Source: Plutella xylostella | Taxonomy: Eukaryota > Arthropoda > Insecta > Lepidoptera > Plutellidae | NCBI RefSeq assembly: GCF_932276165.1 | Contig: NC_063987.1 | Coordinates: forward strand, 558,001-622,000 | DNA length: 64,000 bases | Direction: 5' to 3' | Notes under the pieces: generated by a model | Told to the model about the DNA's origin: nothing | The model's input: only the letters and a program-made list of their open reading frames with translations | The model's database searches: none | Shown: piece after piece, positions 11,330 to 22,715 of the stretch | Position numbering within the stretch: position 1 is the first letter of the stretch | How the letters are laid out: each line of letters begins with the position of its first letter | Translations under genes and position numbers: made by a program

Positions 11330-12640
11330 CAAACAGCCTTCATCCTTCAGCCTCTTTCATTTGGACTGTATCCTCGTCAATATCCGTAGTGGTTAGCAGC
11401 GATTTGAATCGGCTCTGTTATTCTCTTTGGAAGCTGGAGTTGCCATGCCAACTTCAATTTGGTGCAGCGTGGGACGAAGGGCCTGCTTCATCAGTCTTCT
11501 CTCCAGCTTGAAGTTGATATTCAGAGTGCCTCCAAGAAGTCGGTGATCACTCCCAGTTTAAAATGTATAAATCATATTGTGTAAATCACTGAGGCATCTC
11601 TGGATATGTGCCGCTTGTCAGTCATAATGAAGTCGATTTCATTTTTCGTCCTACACCATCGGGGCTTGACCATGTTCACTTCCTCCGGGGATGTTTCTCA
11701 TAGAAAGAATTCATCAAGTACAGCCCATTCTGGTCTGTCTCATTCGAGGAAGTCAACAAGAATTTGCCCTCTCCGATTTCTGCTACTAAAGCCATGGGGT
11801 CCTACCCTCAATTCTTTGCATTCTTGTACTCCCACTTTGGCGTTGAAGTCCCCCATCACAATGGTGTATTGGGTCTTAGCAGTACACTTGATAGCCCTAG
11901 AGATATCTTCGTAACTATACTGCTTCGACTTCTGAGTCAGAGTGTCTCGAGGTTGGTGCATATACCTGTACGACCTTCAAGGAATCCCTCTCGGTTAGTT
12001 TAAGTACAAGGTACGCTACCCGATTCGACACACTACTGATCTCCACTAACTTGTTGACAAGGATCTTGTTGACAAGAAATCCTACGCCACCTTGGGACAG
12101 TTGGTTACCCTCCCGATGGTAGAGCATGTGGCCAGACTTCAGGGTCATCGTGTCCCTCTTTAAGAATTTCCGATAGCCCTATTCTATTATATTCTGTGTG
12201 GGGGTGTCAGTGCCTGCACCTGGCTCTCTGGAATGGAACCTTTGTGCATAACCCCAAGGTCTAAACTGTCTTTCTTAGCTTGGAACATTTCCCTCCATGC
12301 TGGCATTCCACTGCGGGTTGGTCGGTTCACATATCTAGATGTGCAAAATCTAGACATGCAGGTTTCCTCACGATGTTTTCCTTCACCGTAAGAGTGATGG
12401 TATACATTGTACTTAAGTTAAAAGAACTAATTGGTACATGTCAGCACCGGGATTCGAATCCGCATCTCTGGCGTGAGAAGCGGGCGCTTACCCGACTGAG
12501 CTACCACCGCTCTCCGATAGCCCTAAGATGTCCTTATTTTTTTGCCCAGCTCTACCTCGTGTTACATCATCTTCTCGTCCTCTCTCAGTGTCCGTGCGTT
12601 GTATGTAGCAAGTTGTATTTTATACAATCTTGAAATTAGT
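11330..12640 (-). pseudogene. RTE-clade LINE endonuclease domain, frameshifted, split by a SINE
   Basis: The minus strand from 12640 reads an AP-endonuclease-like N-terminus (LATYNARTLRED). It is interrupted by the SINE at 12181-12513 and resumes from 12180. Recognisable blocks are YHREG, QGGVGFLVNK, VVQVYAPTS, the VMGDFNAKVG active-site motif, and after another frame change SSPDG and NEIDFIMTDKR. At least two frame changes and stops make it non-functional. It lies antisense within the GGGTAAA element, the same orientation as the RTE piece in the sister element. Confidence 0.75.
12181..12513 (-). repeat. tRNA-derived SINE (family B1) with 11-bp target-site duplication
   Basis: CCGATAGCCCT occurs at 12170-12180 and 12514-12524. 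The tRNA-like head on the minus strand has an A-box (GGTAGCTCAGTCGGGTAAGC) and B-box (GGATTCGAATCCC). A central block, CTTACGGTGAAGGAAAACAT followed by CGTGAGGAAACC, is shared with the SINEs at 39392-39728 and 49541-49855, which have a different head. The tail ends in a TATTATATTCTG-like A/T run. Confidence 0.85.
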
Positions 12641-12844
12641 TCAAGAAGAAGCTAAGATTTAAGGATTTGACTTAATATAAACTTGAAATAATTCAATATG
12701 ATTGTTAATAAAGATTTGTGATGATTTATAGATAAGAAACTTATTTTTTGTCATAATAATATGTGAATTGTGACGTTGTTACACTAATTACATTGAAGGA
12801 GTATTGAATTGTAGAAGTATTTTTGTTTTTATATTAAATTTTGT

Positions 12845-12912
12845 TAGAAAATCCTTCCTTCATTGGAAGGAAACCCGTGCCCCAGCAGGTGGGGACGTGA
12901 TGATGATGATGA
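12845..12912 (+). repeat. 3' tail of the 5S-derived SINE family
   Basis: TTCATTGGAAGGAAACCCGT, GCCCCAGCAG and the (GAT)n end match the 3' tail of the 5S-derived SINE at 37539-37924 (read on its own strand). The 5S-like part is absent. A third tail piece is at 40605-40678. Confidence 0.6.
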
Positions 12913-13484
12913 ACTGTTTATTTGTTAAGAAATATTAGATATTTCTCATTATTAAGTGTTAACACATTAACTACGTCATAATACATTAATTGTAATAGGT
13001 TTTTTATAATGTTTGCAGTAGTTATAAGGTTAAAACTTGTCATTTTAGTTAATTATATTAGGTGGCCAGTTACTGCAAAATAAGAGGGCCAGTTACTAAA
13101 ATTTATGGCCAGTTACTACACAAAAGTGATACTTTTCATTTAAATAAAGATATTTAAATAAATAGTTCTTATTGATTATTAAATTGATCAAAAAAACAAT
13201 CAACAGGATCTAGTGAATCATTAGATATATAAATCACCTAAATCGGATCATGCATTTAGATGGAGCACACACGTAAAGTGGCTAAGGTGCTTAAGTGGCC
13301 AGTTACTACCCCTTTTACCCTACTATCATACTAAAACATAATGCAAATATGCAAATAATGCTGAAATGTTGTTACTTAATAGTAATACCTAAAAACTATT
13401 GATGTACTACCTAATAACTAAATTATTTATATGTATAAAGAAATACCTAACTATCAGTGCTTCTACTTTATGAATAAAATTATA

Positions 13485-15137
13485 CAGGGTGTCCCAAAAG
13501 TCAACGTCATCCCTTAAAGGGCTGATAGGTCAGCTCATGAGAGGCCAGAATATCACAATATGACCTTAGTAAAAACTCGATAATTTTCGAGATATTGACA
13601 CTTTTATAACTTTGCTGAAAATCGACACCTCGGATCAGTTTTTTGCGTGCCGCCGGTACAAAAGTCGATATTGTAAGAATTTGTTTGGTGTTGCATCACC
13701 CTGTATAGCCCTGCTATTGATCGCAGTCAAAAAAAATATCGAGTAATGCTGTATGTTTAAAAAATACACGGTTTTCAAAGTCATAAAAGGTAATCGTATT
13801 TTTTTATAAACAACTTTGACTCTACATACTGTAAAAAAAATATACGACTCAAACCTGGCACCTTATTTGAAAAGATTGCCCATTTAATGCAGTTTCCAAA
13901 ATGGTATGAAACGTTGCTATTGTTTCAATTAACAAAAAAGTTATTGCTATTTTAGTACAAAACGACCTCGATGTAAAATTGTTTGAAGGAAATTTATCTG
14001 ACTGAATTTATTAAGGGTAAGTCATGTTGGAATGAGTAAAAGTAAAATAGGTGGTGGAGTCAGCCGTGGCAACATAGATGACGCAAAAATAGCTAATAAA
14101 AAACTTACCAAACTCTTATAAAACATATTTTGCGTTTTTTACACCTTATTTAAAAAAACAAACATTTATTGACTTTTATTTTTATTTCTCAAAATTATAA
14201 CACCACATTATTATATTAAGTACATAATCAGCAAAAAATAATACTCATTAATGGTCATAATCATAATTTTGAGAGTTTGGTTTTGTTTAACAATAACTTT
14301 AAAATAAATAACAAGTAATTAGAGGTAATGTTAATGACAAACTGATCTGTCCCTTTTTTGGATACTGTGGGTGTACAATGTACATGTGTGTAAGCGTTTT
14401 ACTTGCACAATATCACACATTAACACTACTCAGGAATGTACGTTACCATGCGCTACATTTATGGGGAACGTGGAGTTGCTATAGTCCACTTTTTTCGAGA
14501 AAGATACTCAAAATGCGTTATTTTATTAACTGTAACAACGTTGACTCTATTCCCACTCCCGGCCACACCACCTATTTTACTTTTACTCATTCCAACATGA
14601 CTTACCCTTAATAAATTCAGTCAGATAAATTTCCTTCAAACAATTTTACATCGAGGTCGTTTTGTACTAAAATAGCAATAACTTTTTTGTTAATTGAAAC
14701 AATAGCATCGTTTCATACCATTTTGGAAACTGCATTAAATGAGCAATCTTTTCAAATAAGGTGCCAGGTTTGCGTGGTATATTTTTTTTACAGTATGTAG
14801 AGTCAAAGTTGTTTATAAAAAAATACGATTACCTTTTATGACTTTGAAAACCGTGTTTTTTTTAAACATACAGCATTACTCAATATTTTTTTTGACTGCG
14901 ATCAATAGCAGGGCTATACAGGGTGATGCAACACTAAACAAATTCTAACAATATGGATTTTTGTACCGGCGGCACGCAAAAAACTGATCCAAGGTGTCGA
15001 TTTTCAGCAAATTTATAAAAGTGTCAATATCTCTAAAATTATCGAGTTTTTACTAAGGTCATATTGTGATATCCTGGCCTCTCATGAGCTGACCTATCAG
15101 CCCTTTAAGGGATGACGTTGACTTTTGGGACACCCTG
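13485..15137. mobile_element. Giant inverted-repeat element (CAGGGTGTCCCAAAAG ends)
   Basis: CAGGGTGTCCCAAAAGTCAA starts the left arm and its reverse complement ends the right arm, with TATA on both borders. The arms, about 13485-14056 and 14565-15137, are near-identical over about 570 bases and leave a spacer of about 500 bases. No transposase frame exists in the arms or spacer. It is a foldback-type non-autonomous element inserted in the 3' UTR of the LINE that starts at 10260. Confidence 0.8.
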
Positions 15138-15297
15138 TATAACTACCTACCTACTTTAGCTAGTCTATGTTATATTATTGTATAAGTAACTTAATTATAC
15201 CTAGTGCATAATTACCAATTACCTATACCTATGTAAATGACTTGTAATATTATTTAAGTTATTACCAATAAATGATTGAATTGAATTGAATTGAATT
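15138..15297 (+). repeat. 3' terminus of the LINE begun at 10260
   Basis: AATAAATGATTGAATTGAAT followed by more TTGAA units looks like a LINE 3' end with short tandem repeats. The pieces 10546-10652, 13323-13484 and this stretch appear to be one 3' UTR split by two DNA transposons. That joining is inference. Confidence 0.5.
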
Positions 15298-15467
15298 ACA
15301 TAGAAACTTTTTTGGTCGCACGTGACTTTTTACTATCGGAAGTAGTTTTTTTTTCTCCAATTTCCAAAACTCTTTACAACTTATGTTCTAGAAAAAAGTT
15401 ATTCAGAATGACAATCCCTGACAACCCTTGATCTCATACCGTTTGCCTTACTTCACCTTGTTAAATA

Positions 15468-15543
15468 ATCAAACGTAGTAATTTTAACAGCTTGTATACA
15501 TATATTAATATGTATACAAGCTGTTAAAATTACTACGTTTGAT
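15468..15543. repeat. Perfect 36-bp hairpin with 4-base loop
   Basis: 15468-15503 is the exact reverse complement of 15508-15543 (it begins ATCAAACGTAGTAATTTTAA), separated by ATTA. No mismatch was found. There is no coding content and no obvious target-site duplication. Confidence 0.9.
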
Positions 15544-16465
15544 CATCAAATAGTGGCTAGTAATAATCTAACGGTTAGATTCTAACCAATATACCTAGTT
15601 ATATTATAAAATCACTAAATCAAATTTCACAGCCCCACAATCCTACTGAAACGTTCATTGATCGACTGCTCAGTTGGTCCACAGAGCAGCGTCGCTCGGC
15701 TCCCCTCACACCCTCATTCACAGAACAAACACCACGCGTACATGACGACTGAATATTTAATCACTCGACTCTGTGGCGATGAGGACCCGTTTGTACCCTC
15801 ACATTGGACCCGTTTCATTATTGAAAATCAGATCTGGATTAAATATTGACTGGGCGAGTATTGAAATCGAAACAAAGGATCTATTATATCAATGTATGGA
15901 ACCGTGGTAGAGTAACATTTCAACACACTATCGTTTTTAGTTGGTAAAATTCTGATGCGCTAATAAATACTTTATGTTGCAGACGGCGTCATTAAGGTAG
16001 CCTTTTCCATTTAGGAAAAATTTAGTGATATTGACACTGGAACTTTTTCATTGCACCCCAGTGTAATTTTATTCCACCCTAATGTAAGCAAATTAAGGAA
16101 AAGATCGGAATCCTGTTTTTAAAAGATGTTACTTTATTCATTGGTACATTGTGGTTGTCATTAGGTCAAACTTTAAAACGTTTTGACAGTAAACCAAATT
16201 CGGACTATTTTCCCTTAGTTTTTAATGTTTTTATAAGTGACACACCATCTGGTCCGTATATTTTTAATCTAAGATTATTATGAAGTACTTAATAAGTATG
16301 ATTTATTTACTTCAGCGACAATGCGTGGGACATCGGTGGGACTTGACTCATGAGGCTGTAGGGGGTGAAGCCCGCGCGGGGGCGAGGGGGGCGGGGGCTG
16401 TAAACAGCTGGAGTGGTTCCAGTACTCTCTGTATTTTGAATGTCAATACCAAGCATACAATTATA
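15544..16465. other. Stretch with a MITE half copy and a G-rich patch
   Basis: At 15945-16070, TGATGCGC, GACGGCGTCATTAAG, CCATTTAGGA and GGAACTTTTTCATTGC follow the order of the right half of the MITE at 54328-54560. At 16358-16400 a G-rich segment (GGGGGTGAAGCCCGCGCGGG onward) has no recognised role. No gene was seen. Confidence 0.5.
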
Positions 16466-16717
16466 CAGGTTGTCCTAAAATAGTAGCCTAGAGGAAGAAG
16501 AACCTTATTTTCGCATATTTTTAGCACGAGTAGGCTACGTAAGTAGGAGTTAAACAAAGAGACTTGAAATGTGGTTTTAATAAAAGTATGTTATAGTCAG
16601 TATAATATCCCTTGATTTGGGTCCACTCCTAAATTTGAAAGGAGTAAATATCATTGAGGCCATTCCGTTTCTCCAAGGGCTGAGCCTCAACTTGGCACTC
16701 TGTTTTGAAACATCCTG
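16466..16717. repeat. MITE with CAGG-TGT ends and TA borders
   Basis: The left end CAGGTTGTCCTAAAAT is mirrored by the right end GTTTTGAAACATCCTG, with TA on both borders. It belongs to the broad group of CAGGGTGTT/CAGGATGTT-ended elements repeated through this window. Confidence 0.5.
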
Positions 16718-16865
16718 TATATGGCATAAAATAACAAGCTGCGGTGTGGGGGCCACGTCGTCAGCACAACTCGTAAAAATACGAGTAACATTTATTTATA
16801 AACGTTGCAAGACCGAAATATCAAATGATATGATGTACTTTCAGCTTTCAGCTTCACCACTATTA

Positions 16866-17012
16866 TGACAGCCTGTGACTCGGCTTGTTATTCAAAACAA
16901 ATGATAATAAACAACTTTTTAAATTATAAAAAAAAAACTATTATCATATTAAAAAATCACGTCACCAACAGAGTTTCGGCTAACTATACCTTTAACCTTT
17001 TTTAACGCCCTG
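16866..17012. repeat. Diverged MITE of the CAGGGTGTTGCAAAA group
   Basis: The right end reads GTTTCGGCTAACTATACC then AACGCCCTG with TA following, matching the subterminal AAGCCGAAA block of this family. The left end (CAGCCTGTGACTCGGCTTG) is diverged. Confidence 0.4.
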
Positions 17013-17014
17013 TA

Positions 17015-18501
17015 TACAGTGTTAGCAACTCATGATAACATTATCACTAGATCTACTGCTACACACTACTTTCTTTATTAAATAATATTCTCCCTGAGCC
17101 CGGGTTCAACCCACATCTTCTCTGACAGGTGCACGCGCGCTAAAGACTGGAAATAAATGGAAATAAATAACCTGTCTATTTCATAGTTGCTTCATGTATT
17201 GTAACGTGCTGGGTTATACGTGAAAACTCTATTGTGAAAAGTGGATGTTATTCTGTAGATATTGCGTAAAATGTTTCCAAGAATCATACTGTAGAAACTT
17301 GACCTTGTCTGGTAAAGTTTGTTTAAATGGACAACTCTAATTTGGTTCCAATTTACCCAGAAACAGTTTCTGGGTAGCTAGCTTCATGGATCTATATGAT
17401 ATTTTATACCGTCTATTGATATACATTTTTCATAAATATTCATTTACGAAAAAAACTTGCTTTCAGTGAAATATGCTACATAAAAAGCTTAACATTAGTA
17501 CCTACCTACATTTTATATCTTGAATTCTTGAATTATTCACGACGATAAGTAAGTAGAAATAGAAATAAAATATGTTATGTAAATCGTAACAAAACTACAC
17601 AATGCCTCGTTTAAGTATGCGTAGGGGTCGTTCGCATGATATTTATTGCTTAAAAAGGGGTGAACTGAGTACCTTCCAAATGGTTATAGGAATTAAAATA
17701 TTGCTTAAATTAGGAATTTACACAATAAAGTATTTTTATATTTTATTTAATTAAAGTCTATTTATACCTACATACTAGACGATGACAGAAAATATGTTAT
17801 TGACTTAAAATATACAATACCATACCAACTTTAACGGCAGCAATACACTTCAAAGCTCAAATATTTGAGTTGGATGGAACGAAATTGAAGAGTATAAAAA
17901 TATAAAGAAAACATCCTCTAGCTCTACAGCGCCACGACCGTCGGGTGGTGAAATATGGAACTAACACAACACTCGCGACCCAATCCCAGGACTAGAGTAG
18001 AGGGGGAAGGAAGAGGTCGCAACGGGTTTTTTTATTTTATGTTTTATGTCCATAGTACTATCCGACACAACTTCTAGTATGACATGTGGTAGAAGACTAT
18101 GTATTTTCGTTTATAATATGTATATTATGATAAATTCTAGTATAGCTAAATGATCCTAGTACTTATTGAGTTATAGATTATAGAAGGACAAACATACTAT
18201 AGAATTTATAACTTAATAAATTTTTAACTTATAAATGAAATAGTACAAAAAGTAAGCTTCATCTTTTAGACGGATTTTAATGTATAATAATAATAATATT
18301 AATATGATACAATGTGTCTGTAGCCGAAGGTACAGGCAGCGGAATAATTTAGTAAGTAAGTATACTCTTTGTCATTTTGTCAAAACCTTAACTCCCAAGA
18401 GACACAAAAAAGTAAGTATACACTTCTAAATTCCCATATTGGACTACCCTTACATCGATTTCGTAAGTAATGTTCCTACAAGGTAGAAAAGTATATAAGT
18501 A
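17015..18501. other. AT-rich stretch without recognised gene
   Basis: No open frame with family resemblance and no repeat partner was seen. Confidence 0.5.
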
Positions 18502-18710
18502 CGGTGGCCTGCGCCTAAAAGTATACAGGCGGAGTTTTTAAAATAGCGATCCCTGATGATGAAGGGACCTACAACTGTTATAAATCCGGGGACGTGTTGT
18601 GTGTGATATGTGTAGCAGTGGTGTTTATGTGGATGTGCTTGAGCAGCATGTGAGCTTGAGATCAAGTATTTTAAAAACTCCGCCTGTATACTTTTAGGCG
18701 CAGGCCACCG
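18502..18710. repeat. MITE, CGGTGGCCTGCGCC family, copy 1
   Basis: 209 bases bounded by CGGTGGCCTGCGCCTAAAAG and its reverse complement, with TA on both sides (18500-18501, 18711-18712). The inverted repeats run about 40 bases. A nearly identical copy lies at 59670-59880. A TA target and no ORF fit a Tc1/mariner-type non-autonomous element. Confidence 0.85.
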
Positions 18711-18713
18711 TAC

Positions 18714-18821
18714 ATAGTGTTGCAAAAATGGCATACTAAGCAGAAACCTACATGTTCAGCTTAGACATACCATGCTGCACATGTAGGTTTCGGCTTAGTA
18801 TACCCTTTTTGCAACACCCTG
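18714..18821. repeat. MITE, CAGGGTGTTGCAAAA family, short copy
   Basis: Inverted halves carry TTGCAAAAA, TACTAAGC and GAAACCTACATG. The right end is TTGCAACACCCTG then TA; the left end lacks the first CAGG. It begins 3 bases after the previous MITE. Fuller copies are at 50420-50677 and 41986-42133. Confidence 0.7.
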
Positions 18822-19216
18822 TATTTATTCATGAAGCCGACTGTACCGTGCCCGGCAACAGGCGGGCGCTGAAGGAAAACTGAAAGCTACACGACAAAAA
18901 TGAAATTGGATCTTGAAATTTAATATATTTTACAGCACAATTCGCGAGAGATCTTACGTAAATATTTTAGATATTTATCGATATTTTCAACATAAAGTAA
19001 ATATTTACTATTTCGAATATTGAAAATTTATAACAAAAGGTAATTACTTGCCTATTGAGTATTGTAAAACAACATTTTAGCAGTAATAAAGTAAATAAAT
19101 TAAAGTCAGTTTGTTTCTCACAGAAATGTGCTTTTCAGTACACAGTAGTTGAGACTTAACTACCTACCTATATTTTAAAAAGGAATGATACATAAATCAT
19201 ATTGATGTTGCATATA

Positions 19217-19413
19217 TCCTAACTAATATTAAATTAAATGCGAAAGTAACTGTGTCTGTCTGTCTGTACTAACGTCTGTGTGTCTACTGAACGGATTTGA
19301 ATGAAAGGTATACAGATGGTCTACACCCTGAGTAAGAAAATAGGCTACTTTTTATCCCGGAATTCCCGCGGGAAAAGTTTTTAAGGCGAAGCGAAGCTCG
19401 CGGGAACAGCTAG
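19217..19413 (+). mobile_element. Non-autonomous Helitron, short lepidopteran type
   Basis: It starts TCCTAACTAATATT after an A and ends GCGGGAACAGCTAG before a T, the TC...CTAG ends and A/T insertion site expected of Helitrons. A GC-rich segment GCGAAGCGAAGCTCGCGGGA lies just before the 3' end and can form the terminal hairpin. It encodes nothing. Another copy is at 46973-47113. Confidence 0.75.
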
Positions 19414-19739
19414 TAAATCATAAAAAACTCTTGCCTTTATTATCCCTGAACACGAAGAAAGCCGTATTTTCCTTATTTCATCTCGCACACAACAAACGCA
19501 GAGATAAAACAACGAAAGAACAATTAAACTAGTTCAGTACTAACTTCTGTAAAACTAACGTTTCCTCAACAAACTACAGTCGTCATGATGTTCTTACTAC
19601 GCCCGTTCCTTTTATGAAGTCCCGTATGACGAGCCATTGTAGGTTTTAAATGTAGTACAGTAAAGGTCCTGTCAGGGGACTTCTTATGTGAAACAGGGTA
19701 TAAGTTCCTGAAAAAAAAGGAACGTCCTACTAGACTACG

Positions 19740-20129
19740 TAAGCTAAGTTATATGCCCATGTATACATTGCCTAGATATAATAACACTTATGGAACTAGG
19801 ATATGGATGTATTTTTTGGCGGATATTGTCAACGAACTTCCTAACGACCTTCAGAATCTATATATAAATAGCAATATTCATAAGTATAAAGCTAAGATAA
19901 AAGATTTTCTTGTTAAAAATAAGACATCTAGGAACTGTAATATATAAGTTAATTGTTAGATACTTAAGTAGGTAATGTAACTCTGTTTCGTTTAAATTAG
20001 TTAAGTAATTAGTAACTTTCTGCCAGTAACACTCGCTGCTACAGATAAACCTAGTGGTTTCCGATAGTGGCTAGATAGAATTAAGTAAAAACATGTAATT
20101 GGGATGAATAAATGATTTAAAAAAAAAAA
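19740..20129 (+). pseudogene. Jockey/CR1-group LINE, 3' end
   Basis: The open frame 19753-19947 (64 residues) shows the tail motif of LINE reverse transcriptases: LPRYNNTYGTR, then NELPNDLQNL, then YKAKIKDFLV and a stop. A 3' UTR follows, ending GATGAATAAATGATTT and a run of A at 20117-20129. It is strongly 5' truncated. The AATAAATGATT end is shared with the LINE that terminates at 15297. Confidence 0.7.
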
Positions 20130-21134
20130 AAGTAAAATGATACGTACATGAGAGGCTGTCCAAGTACATTTCCTTGTATTTAATCTTCCTCATACTGAAG
20201 GTGTAGGTGTATTCCTGCCAACACATTTTTTGTACGTTTCCCTTGAAAATAACACATTTCACACACGTCTGTTTGTATGGAATTATCTAGTATTATATAA
20301 AATAGTACTTTTAGTGGTATTAAGCTAATGAATATAGTGATATATGCTCCGATGGTATACAGGCACAAATCGCTGAAACAAAAGTTTTGATAGACAAATA
20401 AATGAAGAATGATATTTCTCACGAACGTATTGAAAAATATTCTATTATTATAGCGTTTCCAAAACGAAAGTAAGTTCATAAGATAAATAGAATAGAATGC
20501 CCCGGCTATTCTCACTCATAGAGGTACTAACCGTATGTTTGCACATAAAACATGTCTTCTAAGAATTATGATCCCGCTCCTCGCCCACAAATGGCGTGCT
20601 TACTCCGGTGCCGTTTATATATCCTATTCTAACCATAAGAAACATTAACGCCATAAGTGGGGAGGCAGGTCTCCCCAGGTCAGTGGAAAGTGAAGTGCAT
20701 TGGCCCACACATAATTAAATGGGTAGCATGATAGGCTGGCTAGCCGTTTTTCCCAGATCCCGTGATAAATAGTGCACTATTTAAAAGTACGTTAAAGTTA
20801 CAGTTTTTTTAATAAATTCAATTATCTACACGAGAAACAAGTGTTAATAAATATGATTGACCTATTGTGCCCCAAAACGAGGTATGAAACAAAACGAAAA
20901 AAAACCTTTATTCTGTTATGTTTTTCGCAAGAAAAGTAGAAAAGCTCATACAAGATTTACCGAGTAAAATAAATTATTACTTTACTTTTACTCTTTAAGC
21001 CGCAGAACTTTGGATAAACTTTTCCACAATGTTACTTGTTTTCGCGTAAAAAAGCTGTACCGTACCAAAAATCAGGACCTTAACAATAGGATAGTTGGAA
21101 CGCCCAAAATGGATTCTGAAATTATACTTACATA
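20130..21134. other. Stretch without recognised gene
   Basis: Small frames (for example 20180-20515, minus) are hydrophobic and low in complexity with no family signal. Confidence 0.45.
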
Positions 21135-21136
21135 TT

Positions 21137-21372
21137 TTTAAAGAAGGGTATAGTTAGCCGAAATGGGGTCAACGTGAACCACCTATAAATCTTCTACTAT
21201 AGAAAAACCCCAAAACAAAAATCCCTTTCCAAAAAAACTTTGACGTGACTTATTTGCTATTGAGAAAGGTGTTTTTGGATTTTTTTAACAGTCATAAAAC
21301 ATTATCATTTGTTCAGGATGAAGAGCTGTGTCACCCCTTCTCGGCTTAGTATATTACTTTAGCAACATCCTG
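21137..21372. repeat. MITE, CAGGATGTTGCTAAAG variant
   Basis: The right end CTCGGCTTAGTATATTACTT then AGCAACATCCTG is bordered by TA. The left part GGGTATAGTTAGCCGAAATG mirrors the subterminal block of the same family. The outermost left end is missing or diverged. Confidence 0.55.
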
Positions 21373-21374
21373 TA

Positions 21375-22705
21375 TAACAAATAGATGCAATAATGATACC
21401 GACAATCAGACAGCAGTACATAAACATTGAACAAACTGTGAGCAACATAAAAGCTACCCTATAGAATAATATCGATTGTCCGCCCTTGGCCCACTGCCCG
21501 AAAAGCTTCGCCGAGCTTTGTAACGGAAGCTTTTACATAATTTAAACACCTTTATGCAGCTTTGCCGGTTGTTTACGCTGGTATCGGTATTGCAGAACGG
21601 AAATGTACGGGAATATACCGTATGTATACATAAATTATAATACTGATAAGTGTTTTGCTGTATCTCGTATTTATTTATGGTCCTAGCAGTCCAGTTTTAA
21701 GTTTTAACTGGTAATACCGCAATTTGAATTGAATTGTAAAATAACATTTAAATAGGTGATTATAATTACTAACGTCAATCAGGTACATGAAGCCACTAAT
21801 AAGTGAGTGTTACACCATCATAAACATTATTTATTCATAACGATGTGCTACGCCGCTACGCGCTACGGCGTAGCGCTACGAGAATAAAATTTACTATTTT
21901 CAGCAACTTAACAGTTAAAGAAACCTTACGTTTCCAGAAAGCTTTTCTTTTAACTAGTGTTTTATTAAATTTACAAAAGCTGCTTTTATTTTGCACCACG
22001 CTTCCAGCTTAATTCAACTTTTACGTAATAATAAGATCTCCTCAACTCATAAAACACAATCAGCTGTGATTGTGCCGCCCGCCCCCCCTCGCCTACCCTA
22101 AAGCATAATAAAATCAAGTCTGGAAATTTACGATATCATAAATCCAGTAGTTTATGTCACAGACGGAGATACACCTGATCTCATTCTTTACCTTTTGCTG
22201 GCCAAAACGTAACAAAGATTTCTTTATTTTTACTTGCCTCGTTTTTTGTCGCAGTGATAAAATACCCAAGGAACTAGAACCATTATTTGAGCTCATCTAA
22301 CACGCACAGCATAAAAAACGGTAGTTTATTAAGAAATGTAAACCCAGAATATACTTTAAACTATTTTCGTGGTTCAAATAAATATCTTCAAAAGGATTCT
22401 CATAACTAAGTACATAATAATACCTCTTTTATGTAGACTGTAGAGTAAACTAAGTTAAATTATTTTACATTTTCACTAACAAAAGCTTGGATTTATCATA
22501 AAATAGGTCGGAAGAGAAATTGCGTCCCACAGGTATTCCTTGAGAGCCTTACCTATCTTTTCTCGTTGGTAAAATGTCTAACTTGAGATACCAAATGCAT
22601 TCGTGTCCATTGTGTGCATATTTCACATTTTATATTTCTTTTAAGCTTCTACTTTTACTAATTGCATTATGTTATTTGTAATTACACTTTAAAAACATCC
22701 AATAA
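21375..22705. other. Stretch with a small GC-rich palindromic cluster and no gene
   Basis: At 21845-21882, GCTACGCCGCTACGCGCTAC then GGCGTAGCGCTACG forms overlapping tandem and inverted GCTACG units in an AT-rich setting. Elsewhere nothing coding was recognised. Confidence 0.5.
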
Positions 22706-22715
22706 AGTGTTCATT

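Larger units (their letters stand above)
10655..13320. mobile_element. GGGTAAA-ended DNA transposon with CCAGTTACT subterminal repeats, copy 1
   Basis: The ends read GGGTAAACAGTGGTGAAATT and, reverse-complemented, GGGTAAAAGGGGTAGTAACT. TA lies on both outer borders (10653-10654, 13321-13322). Both terminal parts carry clustered copies of GGCCAGTTACT: about 10675-10695, 11045-11110, 11238-11272, 13060-13120 and 13292-13310. Such subterminal arrays usually bind transposase. The interior holds no transposase; it holds an antisense RTE endonuclease fragment, a SINE and a 5S-SINE tail. The sister copy is 35219-37356. The superfamily is not identified. Confidence 0.7.

Noticed and set aside
14378..14611. 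77-residue plus-strand frame
   Set aside because: It lies across the spacer and arm of the foldback element and has no family resemblance.
18450..18734. 94-residue minus-strand frame
   Set aside because: It lies over a palindromic MITE; the frame is a by-product of the inverted repeats.
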